Shown piece after piece: positions 8,955 through 18,203 of a stretch of 64,000 nt of DNA. Positions within the stretch are counted from its first letter, which is position 1, and each line of letters opens with the position of its first letter. Position numbers and translations under genes: made by a program. Below the pieces are notes generated by a model. The model was not told the DNA's origin. It ran no database searches and saw only the letters and a program-made list of their open reading frames with translations. Origin of the DNA: Botrimarina colliarenosi (GTDB lineage: Bacteria; Planctomycetota; Planctomycetia; Pirellulales; Lacipirellulaceae); NCBI RefSeq assembly GCF_007859955.1, contig NZ_SJPR01000004.1, positions 248,001 to 312,000 of the forward strand. The letters are read 5' to 3'.

Positions 8955-9321
8955 GGGAACCTCCGTCGAAAGAAAGAAAAATAGGAATAAGATCTCCGCC
9001 CGAACGGGCGGTAGAACCCTCAATTGAACCGCTCAACAGCAAGCTCGCAGTGGACCCTGAGAAGAGCAGAAAGCTCCCCTAATTCAGAACGAGGCGCCAG
9101 CGAACGGGCCCCGTCAGTCTTGGCGGAAGGAATCTCCCGCTACACTGTTCCGTTAAGAAGTAAAGCACTGTGGCTGCTTGCTGTCAACAATTGCGTGAAA
9201 AACCCCTCCTGCGAGGTATACGCCGGCGGGGCTAACCCCGCTGTAATTGCCCCTTCGGCCACCGAGCGATCGGCCGCCTCCGCAACGCCCCTCTTTCTCC
9301 GTTCCCGCCACAGGAGCCGCC
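8955..9321. other. Divergent intergenic region with leader hairpin
   Basis: About 370 bases between the DUF1559 gene (minus) and addB (plus). It carries the DUF1559 promoter at 9159-9187. In the roughly 200-base leader of that gene, 8996-9011 is a perfect inverted repeat (CCGCCCG-AA-CGGGCGG), which could be a small regulatory hairpin. No gene was recognised. The addB frame is open upstream to a TTG at 9247, but that part is Pro/Arg-rich and is probably untranslated. Confidence 0.5.
9159..9187 (-). promoter_or_regulatory. Sigma70-like promoter for the DUF1559 gene
   Basis: On the minus strand, a perfect TTGACA (9187-9182), a 17-base spacer and TTTACT (9164-9159). It is the best -35 box seen in the window and implies a leader of roughly 200 bases. 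Confidence 0.6.
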
Positions 9322-12300
9322 GTGCCGCCTCGCTCGATCCAGGCGGTCGCCGGTTCCCCCGTCGCACGGCGTTCGGCGTTGCTGCGGGTGATTGACGAAG
9401 GCCCCCCGGCCTGGTGGATCGTCGCCACCCCCGCCGCGGCGGCGGCCGTCCGCCGAGAAATGGCGTCGTCAGGCGCCGCCGGCCGACTCGCGCCGGGCGT
9501 CATGACGCTCCGGCAAGCCGCGAACGCCCTGACGCGGCTCGCGGAGCGGTTGCCGCTCGGACCGGCCGCCCGGTCGACGCTGATCGGCGAGCTCGCCGCC
9601 GCGGTGAAACACCGGGCGGGTCTGGGGCCTTTGGAGTCGCTGCTCGAATCGCCCGGCTTGGTCGAGTTTCTCGGCTCGCGGTTCCGCCAGCTCCGTCGCC
9701 AAGGGGTCGGCCCCGAACAAGCCGGCAGCGCCTTGCGGAAGCTCGACGGCGAGGAGGCGGGGGGCGCCATCGCGCGAATCTACCGCGACTACCTCGCCGC
9801 TATCGACCGCGACCAGCTGCTGGACGACGAAGAAGCGCTGCTCGTCGCGATGCAGCAGGCGGATCGCTCCAACACGCCACGGCGGTTGATCCTCGACCTG
9901 CCGCTGTCGATCACGCCGATCGAAGAACAGCTGATCGCCGCCCTCGCCGAATTGGCGGACGAGGTCTTCGTCGCGGTCGCGGGACCAACGCCCGACCTGC
10001 CGGCGGCAGCGTCGCTCGCGGGGGCGGTGACGCTCCGCGAGCGTTGGCTCAAGACCCTGCGAGTTGATGAGTTGTCGCCGTCGCTTGCCACGGAAGACTC
10101 GCTGCCGCCGTCCGGGCTGGAGCGGTTACGTCGCGGACTGTTTGATGACGATTCGGCAAGCCACGGCGGCCATGAGGGGGTCGCCATCGTCGCGGGCGGC
10201 AGCGCGCAAGACACGGCCCGCCGGGTCGCACGGCGGGTCAAGGCGCTGCTGGTCTCGGGCGTGAAGCCGGCCGAGATCCTCGTTGCGGCCCCGCAGATCG
10301 ACTCGGCGGCGCCCCGCTACGCCGAGGCCTTGCGGGAGTATGGCGTCCCCGTGTCGGTCGATGCGGCGGACCGGCTCAGTGTGGCGCCGTGTGTCGCGGC
10401 GGCGACGGCGCTGCTAGAGGTGGTCACCAGCGATTGGGCGTTCGGCCCGCTGGTCGATTTCGTTTCACGCAGCGACCTGACGGCGTGGTCGGCGCCCGGC
10501 CCCGGCGAAGGCTTCGCCTCGGTCCGCGCCGCCACGGAGTGGTTGATCCGCGAGCTGCAGATCCCCCAACGGCGTGGCTACGTCCTCCACCAGATCGAAC
10601 AGCTCGCCGCCCGCGAAGCGACCACCTCGACGGTGCGGCGGCTGGCGGAAGCGGCGCGGTCCGCGTCGCAGGCGTTGCAGACGCTTGCCGACGCTTGCGA
10701 CACGCTCCCCGACGAGGCGACGCCGCTCGAATGGCTCGACGCGACCGACGCCGTGCTGCGCCGGCTCGGCCACGCCGGCCTCCGCGACGGGGCCGACGCG
10801 GTCAATCGTCAAGCGGGCGACGCCCTCGAAGAAGCCGCCGCGGCGGTTGAATCGCTCGCCCGCTGGCGTGGTCGCGAGCCGCGCGCGGTGTCGCTCAAGG
10901 ATTGGGCGTGGCTGGTGCGATGTTGGGCGACCCGATTGCGGCTGTCCAAGCGGAGCGACAGCGAAGGAACGGTGCGGGTCGTCGGTCTGACGACCGCGAT
11001 CGGGCTTCCGTGCGAGCATCTGCTGGTGGTCGAGGCGGGCGAGAGCGCCCTCGCGGCGTCCGACGCCGAGGGCGCGGACGAAGCGATGCTGCTGTTCTAC
11101 GAGCTGTGCGCGACGCCGTCGGCGAGCCTGACGTTTGCCTACGCGGCGCTCGACGACGCGGCCCAGCCGTTGTTTGCCAGCCCCTACCTGACCGACGTCG
11201 AACGTCTTTTCGAGCCCGGCGCCCTGCGTGGTGGTGAGCCGCCGCTGCTCAGCGTGGCAGTCGCCGAGGGCGAGCCGCATTCGCGACGCGAAGCGCGCCA
11301 GGCGGCGGTGCAGCGGGCCGTCGCGGGCGACGCCCAGGGCCTCGCGACCGTTGCCGCGGCGGGAGACCTTTCGCTTGTTGACGCGTTGCGATCTGTCGAC
11401 GCCCGCGCCCGGGGCGACTCGTTTGGCCCTTGGGAAGGGGCGCTCGAGAGCGACGCCGCGGCCGCCGCTCTGAAGGAACGTTTCGGAACCGATCACCTCT
11501 GGAGCGCCAGCCAGCTCGAGCTGATGGCGACCTGCCCGTTCAAGTTCTTCTCCCGCCAGGTGCTGCGGATGCAGCCCGCTGGGGAGTTGACGCTCGGCGT
11601 CGACTATCGCCGCCGGGGGCTGCTGATGCACGACGCGTTGGCCGAGAGCTTGGCGGAGCTTCTCGCCGAGTTGCCCGAGGGCAAGCGTCTGAGCTCGGAG
11701 TTCGCCGGGCGGCTCACCGAACGGATCGTCGACCGGATCAACGCCGCCGTCGAGAGTGGCAAGCTCCCCGCGCACGAGGCGGCGCTTGCCCGCATCGAAG
11801 CCCGCCAAGCGACCGAATGGGCCCAGAACTACGCCGACCAGCAGGAACGCTTCGAGAACGACAAGCGTTGGAGCGACGCCGGCGTCGCGATGCGGCCGGC
11901 GTTGTTCGAGGCCCGCTTCGGCCCGGGGAAATCGACGGAGGAACCGGAGGACCCACACAGCGTCGACCAACCGCTCGCGCTGTCGTTGCCTTCGGGCGAG
12001 ACGCTCCAGGTGACCGGCCGCATCGACCGCATCGACACCGCCAAGATGGGCGACCGGACGCTCTTTGTCGTCATCGACTACAAGACGGCCAAGCAGTACA
12101 CCGTCAAGGTGGAACACATCGAGTCGGGCAAGCAACTGCAGCCGGTCCTCTACGCGCTGGCGGCGCAAGAGCTGCTACTCGACGCGGGCGCGATCCCCGT
12201 CGGCGCCGGCTACTGGGTGCTGCAGCGCAACGGCTTCGTCGCGCCGGCGCCGAAGGAGCTGCCGCTTGTCGTGTTCGAAGACGGCGTCGCGCGACCCTCC

Positions 12301-12498
12301 GACGAATGGCAGGCCACCGTCGGCACGGTGCTGCGGCGCTGCGAGTCGCTCGTCGGTGAGATCCGGAGTGGCGATTTCCCGATGCTGAACGACGACGAGG
12401 ACTGCGGCAAAAGCTGCGAGTTCCGCACCATCTGCCGTGTCGGCCAGACGCGGGCGCTCGGCAAGACGAAACCCGCCGAAGCGGAGGGGTCGTCATGA
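9322..12498 (+). CDS. addB: AddB-like helicase/nuclease subunit, PD-(D/E)XK and Fe-S cluster
   Basis: 1058 residues, the partner of the UvrD-type protein encoded immediately downstream. The N-terminal 700 residues resemble the inactive helicase scaffold of AddB/RexB (no intact Walker A seen). The C-terminal nuclease has VVIDYKTAKQ with Asp919 and Lys921. Four cysteines at 738 (MATCPFKFF), 1028, 1032 and 1038 (CGKSCEFRTIC) form the C...C-x3-C-x5-C pattern that holds the 4Fe-4S cluster closing the nuclease ring in AddB. GTG 9322 is chosen because AGGAG lies about 7 bases upstream. The stop overlaps the next start by 4 bases (ATGA), so the two subunits should be made together for end resection in recombinational repair. 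Confidence 0.9.
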   Translation: MPPRSIQAVAGSPVARRSALLRVIDEGPPAWWIVATPAAAAAVRREMASSGAAGRLAPGVMTLRQAANALTRLAERLPLGPAARSTLIGELAAAVKHRAGLGPLESLLESPGLVEFLGSRFRQLRRQGVGPEQAGSALRKLDGEEAGGAIARIYRDYLAAIDRDQLLDDEEALLVAMQQADRSNTPRRLILDLPLSITPIEEQLIAALAELADEVFVAVAGPTPDLPAAASLAGAVTLRERWLKTLRVDELSPSLATEDSLPPSGLERLRRGLFDDDSASHGGHEGVAIVAGGSAQDTARRVARRVKALLVSGVKPAEILVAAPQIDSAAPRYAEALREYGVPVSVDAADRLSVAPCVAAATALLEVVTSDWAFGPLVDFVSRSDLTAWSAPGPGEGFASVRAATEWLIRELQIPQRRGYVLHQIEQLAAREATTSTVRRLAEAARSASQALQTLADACDTLPDEATPLEWLDATDAVLRRLGHAGLRDGADAVNRQAGDALEEAAAAVESLARWRGREPRAVSLKDWAWLVRCWATRLRLSKRSDSEGTVRVVGLTTAIGLPCEHLLVVEAGESALAASDAEGADEAMLLFYELCATPSASLTFAYAALDDAAQPLFASPYLTDVERLFEPGALRGGEPPLLSVAVAEGEPHSRREARQAAVQRAVAGDAQGLATVAAAGDLSLVDALRSVDARARGDSFGPWEGALESDAAAAALKERFGTDHLWSASQLELMATCPFKFFSRQVLRMQPAGELTLGVDYRRRGLLMHDALAESLAELLAELPEGKRLSSEFAGRLTERIVDRINAAVESGKLPAHEAALARIEARQATEWAQNYADQQERFENDKRWSDAGVAMRPALFEARFGPGKSTEEPEDPHSVDQPLALSLPSGETLQVTGRIDRIDTAKMGDRTLFVVIDYKTAKQYTVKVEHIESGKQLQPVLYALAAQELLLDAGAIPVGAGYWVLQRNGFVAPAPKELPLVVFEDGVARPSDEWQATVGTVLRRCESLVGEIRSGDFPMLNDDEDCGKSCEFRTICRVGQTRALGKTKPAEAEGSS

Positions 12499-15400
12499 GT
12501 CAACTCGAGTACACCGAAGAACAAGACAAGGCGCTGAAGGCGACGGTCCCGTCGATCGCCGTCGACGCAGGCGCGGGCTGTGGCAAGACGTTTGTATTGA
12601 CCGAGCGGTTCCTGTCGCACCTTGACCCGTCGCGCGAAGAAGTGGCGACCGTCGCCGACCTCGATCACCTGGTTGCGATCACCTTCACCGACGCCGCCGC
12701 CCGCGAGATGCGTGGCCGGATCCGCGCGCGGTGCCGCGAGCGGTTGCTGACGGCGGACGCCGCCGACGCGCCGTTCTGGCGGACCCTGCTGCGGAAGCTC
12801 GACACGGCGCGGGTCTCGACGATTCACTCGTTCGCCAGCACCCTGATCCGCAACCATGCGATCGAGTTGGGCGTCGACCCGGCGTTTACGGTGCTCGATC
12901 CCGCCGCGGCGGCGGTGCTCAAGTCATCCGCGGTCGACGCGACGCTGCGGGCCCGGCTCGCGCCGCGCGACGGCGAGCTCGACGAGGACCTGATCGCGAC
13001 AGCCGCCGAGTTCGATCTCAACGGCCTCCGTAATCACATCCGCGCGCTGGCCGAAAGCTCGAAGACGCCCGAGTTTGCTAAGTGGCGGAAGGCGACGGCC
13101 GACGACCTGATAGCTTCCTGGCGCCAGTTTTACGTCACGGAAGTGGCGCCTCGGTATGCGCGAGAGTTCCTTACGAATCCGCTGGTCGAAGAACTCCTCG
13201 ACCTCACGGCGTCGGCGACACCCGTTAAAGAGGGTTTTGCCGACTGGATCATCGACGTCCGCACCGCTCTTCAGCAAATCCCCGACGCAGACGACCAAGA
13301 CGACGCGATCCGGCAGTTGCGCCCCTACTTGAATTTCCGGAACCCCGCGACCGGCAAGGACCTGTGCGGCGTTAAGGACTGGCCCGACAAAGCGTCCAAA
13401 CAGCAATTCACGGCGCTTCTGAAGTCGCTCCGCGAGGTTCTCGACAAGCAACGCCGCCCCGGCAATCCGGAGTCGATGCGACGTGCCGCGGAACTCGGGC
13501 TGCAGGTGCTCCACCTGGCGCACGATACGGCGAAGCGGTACGACCGCCTCAAGCGCGACCGCGGCGTGCTCGACAACGACGACCTGCTCACCGAGGCGCA
13601 CCGCTTGTTGACCGACCCGGCGCTCGCCGACGCCCGCGGCCGCATTGCGGGGCAGGTGCGGGTGCTGCTGGTCGATGAGTTCCAAGACACCGATCCGCTG
13701 CAGGCCGAACTCGTGCGGGCGATCGTCGCCGGGACCCCGAGTGACGCGGCGCCGCTCGACGGCCTCGAAGGCGAGCGGACGCTATTTTTCGTCGGCGACT
13801 TCAAGCAATCGATCTACCGCTTCCGCGGCGCCGTGCCGCAGGTCTTCCAAGATTTGCGAGCGGCCGCTCCCGAGGCGGGGCGGCTCACCCTCTCGAAGAA
13901 CTTCCGCAGCCAGCCGGCGGTGCTGGATTTTGTCAACACGTTGTTCGAGCCGCTGTTCGTCGCGGGTTACGCCAAGCTGTCGGCGAACCGCCCGCAGGTC
14001 GGCCCGGCGCCGGCCGTTGAGATGCTCTGGACTCCGCCGCCCGAAGAGCAAGGCGTGTCGGCGCAGCGGAGCGCCGAGGCGGCGACCGTCGCGGCGCGGA
14101 TCCGGCAGCTGATCGACGAAGGGGCGCCGCTCGTCTACGACAAGGCCGCCGACGCGGCCCGCCCCGTGCGGCAGGGGGACTTCACCATCCTGCTCCGCGC
14201 GTTGAGCGACGTCGCCGAGTACGAGCAGGCTCTGCGTGAGGCGGGGCTTGAGTACTACTTGGTGGGCGGCCACGCGTTCTACGCCCAGCAAGAGGTCTAC
14301 GACGTTCTCAACCTGCTGCGGACGCTCCTCAGCGAGAGCGACGAGATCGCCCTGGCCGGCGTGCTCCGCAGCCCGATGTTCGGTCTGCCTGATAACGCCC
14401 TCTTCTGGCTGGCGCAACGGGGGGGTCTCAACGCGGGGCTGGCGGCGGGGTCGCTGCCACCCGAGCTCTCGGCCGACGAGAAGCGGATCGCTCGCCACGC
14501 CCGCGACACCCTCGTGCGGTTGCGGCGTGAGAAGGACCGCGTCGGCGCCGCCGAGTTGCTCCGCCAAGCATGGGACGCGACCAGCTACGACGCCACGCTG
14601 TTGGCCGATTTCCTCGGCGAGCGGAAGTTGGCCAACCTCGAGAAACTCCACGAGCAAGCCCGCCAATCGGACGCCACCGGGACGGGAGTACGAGGCCTCA
14701 CGGCGCGGCTTACCGAGTTTGTGAACACGCCCCCCAAGGAAGCGCTCGCCGCGACGACCGAAGGCGACGCCGACGTCGTGCGGCTGATGACGGTCCATGC
14801 CTCGAAGGGGCTCGAGTTCCCCGTGGTGGTGCTCCCCGACCTCAACCGGAGAACCCGCAGCGAGTCGGCCCAAGCGGTCTTCGACCCGCGGCTCGGTCCG
14901 TTGGTGCGCCCAGCGCCACGACGCGATGACGACAAAGAAAAGGGCCCACCGATCGGCCTCGACTTCTGGCGGGCGACCGAGAAGCCGCTCGACGAGGAGG
15001 AACGCGATCGCTTGTTCTACGTCGCCTGCACCCGCGCTGCGGATCGATTGATCCTGTCGAGTTGCTACGACGGCGAAATCAAACTAGAAGGGCCCTGGTT
15101 GAAACGGTTGGCCGAGCGCTTCGACCTGACGACCGGCAAGTTGCTCGACGATGAGCCAGCTCCGCCGTTGGTTGAGGTCGTCCCACCGCCAGCCGCGGTC
15201 GCGGGACGGGGAGAGACCACGCGCCGCCAGTTGCACCACGCGCTCGAGGCCTTCGACGCGGGCGCCACGCCGGCGGCGCCGGTGGGAGACGCCGCCCCGA
15301 TCGCGATCCTCCCCGAGGACCTCGTCACTTTCAGCGTCTCGCGGCTTTCGGGCAAACTACACCGCGGAGCGAGCGGCGAGACCTCCGAAGAACCGACGGC

Positions 15401-16004
15401 GGCCAAGGGCGTCGATCCGCGTCGGCTGGGGACGCTCGTGCATGCCGTCATCGAACGGCTCGACCCGGCGGCCGACTCCTGGGAGAGTGCGATCGACCGC
15501 TGGTCCGACGCGCTGGCGCCGCGCGAGCTGCGCCGTGCGGCGCCAGAGGGCGCCCGCGAAGCGAAGCGGCTCGTGCGGCGGTTCATCGCGACGCCCGAAT
15601 GGGCGGCGATGCGGTCGGCGGCCCGGCTCGATCGTGAAACGGAGTTCCTGCTCCGCTGGCCCCCCGAGGCGAGCGCGGCGAATCCCGCCATGATTCGGGG
15701 CTACTTGGACGCCCTCTACCAAGACGCCGCGGGCGGCTGGCATTTGGTCGATTACAAAACGAACTCGGTCGACGCCAAGGGGGTCCCTGCTCTGGCGAAG
15801 GAATACGCCTTGCAGATGGCCGTGTATGCTCACGCTATCGAGGCGGCGACCGGCGCCCGCCCCGCGTCGCTGACGCTCGTGTTCCTGGCGCCTGGTGTCT
15901 CGCACGCGATCACGTGGGACGACGCCGCCCGGGCCGCGTCGGTTGGAGCGATTTCGGGCGCCATCGCCGATGCCCGACAAGCCGCGACCGTGACTACCTT
16001 GTGA
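12495..16004 (+). CDS. addA: AddA-like ATP-dependent helicase/nuclease (UvrD family)
   Basis: 1169 residues. Walker A (DAGAGCGKTFVLTERF) is near residue 30, the DExx box VDEFQDTDPLQ near residue 392, then superfamily 1A motifs GDFKQSIYRFRGA and, further on, TVHASKGLEFPVVV and LFYVACTRAADRL. The C-terminus is a second PD-(D/E)XK nuclease: GYLDALYQD, then HLVDYKTN near residue 1086. This is the domain order of AddA. With AddB it forms the double-strand-break resection enzyme that prepares ends for RecA. Its ATG overlaps the addB stop. Whether it recognises a Chi-like octamer cannot be told from this window. Confidence 0.93.
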   Translation: MSQLEYTEEQDKALKATVPSIAVDAGAGCGKTFVLTERFLSHLDPSREEVATVADLDHLVAITFTDAAAREMRGRIRARCRERLLTADAADAPFWRTLLRKLDTARVSTIHSFASTLIRNHAIELGVDPAFTVLDPAAAAVLKSSAVDATLRARLAPRDGELDEDLIATAAEFDLNGLRNHIRALAESSKTPEFAKWRKATADDLIASWRQFYVTEVAPRYAREFLTNPLVEELLDLTASATPVKEGFADWIIDVRTALQQIPDADDQDDAIRQLRPYLNFRNPATGKDLCGVKDWPDKASKQQFTALLKSLREVLDKQRRPGNPESMRRAAELGLQVLHLAHDTAKRYDRLKRDRGVLDNDDLLTEAHRLLTDPALADARGRIAGQVRVLLVDEFQDTDPLQAELVRAIVAGTPSDAAPLDGLEGERTLFFVGDFKQSIYRFRGAVPQVFQDLRAAAPEAGRLTLSKNFRSQPAVLDFVNTLFEPLFVAGYAKLSANRPQVGPAPAVEMLWTPPPEEQGVSAQRSAEAATVAARIRQLIDEGAPLVYDKAADAARPVRQGDFTILLRALSDVAEYEQALREAGLEYYLVGGHAFYAQQEVYDVLNLLRTLLSESDEIALAGVLRSPMFGLPDNALFWLAQRGGLNAGLAAGSLPPELSADEKRIARHARDTLVRLRREKDRVGAAELLRQAWDATSYDATLLADFLGERKLANLEKLHEQARQSDATGTGVRGLTARLTEFVNTPPKEALAATTEGDADVVRLMTVHASKGLEFPVVVLPDLNRRTRSESAQAVFDPRLGPLVRPAPRRDDDKEKGPPIGLDFWRATEKPLDEEERDRLFYVACTRAADRLILSSCYDGEIKLEGPWLKRLAERFDLTTGKLLDDEPAPPLVEVVPPPAAVAGRGETTRRQLHHALEAFDAGATPAAPVGDAAPIAILPEDLVTFSVSRLSGKLHRGASGETSEEPTAAKGVDPRRLGTLVHAVIERLDPAADSWESAIDRWSDALAPRELRRAAPEGAREAKRLVRRFIATPEWAAMRSAARLDRETEFLLRWPPEASAANPAMIRGYLDALYQDAAGGWHLVDYKTNSVDAKGVPALAKEYALQMAVYAHAIEAATGARPASLTLVFLAPGVSHAITWDDAARAASVGAISGAIADARQAATVTTL

Positions 16005-16032
16005 CCGGACTACCTTGTGCCTGGACTGGCCC

Positions 16033-17247
16033 GTGACCGTTGAATCCCCGCAACGCGACTTCGCCGTCGAGGTGGTCCGCCGCCTCCGCGACGCGGGCCA
16101 CGAGGCGCTGTGGGCGGGGGGGTGCGTCCGCGACCAGCTCCTCGGCAAGACGCCGAAGGACTACGACGTCGCTACCGACGCCCCGCCCGACGTGGTTCGC
16201 GCGTTATTCGGCAAGCGACGCACCTTGGCCGTCGGCGCCGCGTTTGGCGTGATCACCGTGCTCGGCCCGAAGGACGCCGATCCGATCGAAGTCGCCACGT
16301 TCCGCAACGACGGCGGCTACAGCGACGGACGCCGGCCCGACTCGGTCGAGTTCACCAGCGCCGAGGAAGACGCCAAGCGGCGTGACTTCACGATCAACGG
16401 CATGTTCTACGATCCGACGACCGAGCTGGTGATCGACTTCGTTGGTGGCCAAGTCGACTTGGCGGCGGGCGTCGTGCGCGCGATCGGCGACGCCGACGAG
16501 CGCTTCGCCGAGGACCGCCTGCGGATGCTCCGCGCGGTACGGTTCGCGGCGTCGCTCCGCTTTGCGCTCGACCGGGAGACCGCCGACGCCATCCGCCGGC
16601 ACGCCGAGGCGATCCGCGACGTCAGCGCCGAACGCATCGGCGTCGAGGTGCGGCGGATGCTGACCGAGACCGACCCACCGCGCGCGGTGCGACTGCTGAC
16701 GGCGACGGGCCTGCTGCCGTGGGTGTTGCCCCCACTTGCCGCGGCGGGTGAAGCAATGATCGCCGACGCCGAAGAGCGACTGGGGCGGCTTGAGAGCCCC
16801 TCGGCGCCGCTTGCCTTGGCGGCGACGCTCCTCGACGCGGCCGAGCCCGCTCAAGTTGCAAAGGTCGGGCGCTCGCTGCGTTGGACGAATAGAGAGATCG
16901 ACCTTGGCGCTTGGCTCGTTGAGCATCACGACCGACTAGACGGAGCCGAGTCGTCGCCCTGGTCGCAGGTTCAGCCGTTGCTCGCCGCTGAGGGGGGGCC
17001 GGCATTGGTCTCCCTGCGTCGCGCCGCCGGCGCCGAAGACGCGGCGCAGCGTTTCTGCGAGGAGCGCCTGGCCTGGCGGCCCGATTTATTGGACCCGGCG
17101 CCCCTGCTGGTCGGCGCCGACCTGATCGCGGCCGGCAAACGACCCGGGCCTGATTTCGGCTCCCTGCTGCAGAAAGCGAGGGCGGCTCAGCTCGATGGCG
17201 AGGTCACCGACAAACAACAGTCGCTCCGATTGCTAGGTCTGTCATGA
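16033..17247 (+). CDS. cca: CCA tRNA nucleotidyltransferase / poly(A) polymerase family
   Basis: 404 residues. The nucleotidyltransferase core is at the N-terminus: LWAGGCVRDQLLGKTPKDYDVAT has the GG...RD pair and the DxD metal ligands, followed by FRNDGGYSDGRRPDSVEF and RRDFTINGMFYDP. Next comes EDRLRMLRAVRFAASLRF, the neck region of class II CCA enzymes and poly(A) polymerases. None of the tRNA genes in the window encodes its CCA, which fits a need for such an enzyme. A GTG at 16033 is proposed; a TTG at 16015 would add six residues, and neither has a clear ribosome site. It starts 28 bases after addA and may be co-transcribed. Confidence 0.88.
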   Translation: MTVESPQRDFAVEVVRRLRDAGHEALWAGGCVRDQLLGKTPKDYDVATDAPPDVVRALFGKRRTLAVGAAFGVITVLGPKDADPIEVATFRNDGGYSDGRRPDSVEFTSAEEDAKRRDFTINGMFYDPTTELVIDFVGGQVDLAAGVVRAIGDADERFAEDRLRMLRAVRFAASLRFALDRETADAIRRHAEAIRDVSAERIGVEVRRMLTETDPPRAVRLLTATGLLPWVLPPLAAAGEAMIADAEERLGRLESPSAPLALAATLLDAAEPAQVAKVGRSLRWTNREIDLGAWLVEHHDRLDGAESSPWSQVQPLLAAEGGPALVSLRRAAGAEDAAQRFCEERLAWRPDLLDPAPLLVGADLIAAGKRPGPDFGSLLQKARAAQLDGEVTDKQQSLRLLGLS

Positions 17248-17332
17248 AACGCCGCCCCGGGGGCCGTGGACGCTCGGCTTCGGGGGCCCTACGATCCCCT
17301 CACACGCCCCTCGCCTGACGGAAGCTCGTTCT

Positions 17333-17896
17333 ATGGATATCACCGCGATCCTCGCCGCTGCGACGCCGACTTACGACGCCGGCTACCTCGCCAGCCTGCT
17401 TTCACGCGTGGTTCACACGACCTGCGCCGGCACGCTGCTGGGAGGGCTCATCTACTTGCGGTTTGTGCTCGCCCCCGCAGCGCCCGCGGACGGCGCCGAG
17501 GCCGCCCTCTTCGCCGATCGCCGCAAGACCTGGGCCCGCTGCGTCGCGGCCTGCACCGGGCTGCTCCTGCTCAGCGGTTTCTACAACCTGATCTTCGTCG
17601 TGGGCGCCTACGAGAACCTGCCGGCGCTCTACCATCCGTTGTTCGGTGTGAAGTTCTTGCTCGCGCTGGGCGTCATGGTGATCATGGCCCTCGTCGCCGG
17701 CAAAACCTCATTGGCGGAACGCATGCGGGGTTCCTTGAAGCTGTGGCTCAACGTGGCGCTGGTCCTGTGCCTGGCGACCTATGTCACGGGGGCGATGCTC
17801 CGGTCGTTCCGCGACCTGCCCGACGCCCGCGTCGCGACGCCCTTGATGGACGAAGCGCCGGCGTTCGGCGACCCCCTCATTGTCGACCCTGAATAA
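17333..17896 (+). CDS. Four-helix integral membrane protein, CopD-like appearance
   Basis: 187 residues with four predicted membrane helices (near 18-42, 62-85, 97-118 and 133-155). The first helix, VVHTTCAGTLLGGLIYLRF, has the His and Gly pattern seen in CopD and HemJ type proteins, so a haem- or metal-linked role is possible, but the resemblance is weak. It lies 85 bases after cca and 18 bases before a small coiled-coil gene, in the same direction. A second frame (17266-17892) overlaps it almost entirely and is Arg/Pro-rich, so it was not accepted. Confidence 0.75.
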   Translation: MDITAILAAATPTYDAGYLASLLSRVVHTTCAGTLLGGLIYLRFVLAPAAPADGAEAALFADRRKTWARCVAACTGLLLLSGFYNLIFVVGAYENLPALYHPLFGVKFLLALGVMVIMALVAGKTSLAERMRGSLKLWLNVALVLCLATYVTGAMLRSFRDLPDARVATPLMDEAPAFGDPLIVDPE

Positions 17897-17914
17897 GCCG
17901 CCCGGAGGCGCCGC

Positions 17915-18085
17915 ATGGATAAGAAAGCCAAGAAACGCGTTGAAGTCATCCGCAAGAAGCTCGACACCTTGCAGCAACAGCTCAACGGCGCCAAGCAGCA
18001 GATGGACGACCCCGACGAGGTCGCCCAGCTCGAGCGCGAGATCGGATCGCTGAAGGCGGAGCTGACGCAGTTGAAGGCGAGTTGA
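17915..18085 (+). CDS. Small coiled-coil protein, 56 residues
   Basis: Short reading frame starting MDKKAKKRVEVIRKKL and ending LKAELTQLKAS. It is highly charged and has a continuous heptad pattern of Leu/Val/Ile (KLDTLQQQL, VAQLEREIGSLKAEL), so it should form a helical coiled coil of the SlyX-like size class. A good ribosome site (CGGAGG) lies 7 bases upstream of ATG 17915. It follows the membrane protein by 18 bases and is probably in the same transcript. No catalytic function is suggested; it may be an oligomerising adaptor. Confidence 0.75.
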   Translation: MDKKAKKRVEVIRKKLDTLQQQLNGAKQQMDDPDEVAQLEREIGSLKAELTQLKAS

Positions 18086-18108
18086 ACGCGGCGGCGCAGT
18101 CGGGCTCT

Positions 18109-18184
18109 CTCCGCTTACTTCGTGCGCGGCTCTATGCCGATTTGTCAGCGAAGTTGTTTAGAGCCGCGCACGTAGTAAGCGGAG
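18109..18184. repeat. Long inverted repeat between convergent genes
   Basis: Arms at 18109-18134 and 18159-18184 are inverted copies over about 26 bases (CTCCGCTTAC...GCGGCTCTA) with two mismatches and a 24-base loop. It lies between the small coiled-coil gene (plus) and the end of the SdrD_B gene (minus), where a shared terminator would be expected, but no T-run follows either side. The arm sequence differs from the CTAGCGCCG family. Confidence 0.7.
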
Positions 18185-18203
18185 TGCGCCCCCCCGCCAA
18201 CTT

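Noticed and set aside
9247-9321. Upstream TTG start for addB
   Set aside because: The added 25 residues are Pro/Arg-rich, while the GTG at 9322 has an AGGAG ribosome site.
17266-17892. A 208-codon frame overlapping the four-helix membrane protein
   Set aside because: Arg/Pro/His-rich with no helices; the overlapping frame at 17333 has four clean membrane segments.
18109-18184. CRISPR or direct-repeat array
   Set aside because: Only one inverted pair is present; no direct repeats with regular spacers occur anywhere in the window.
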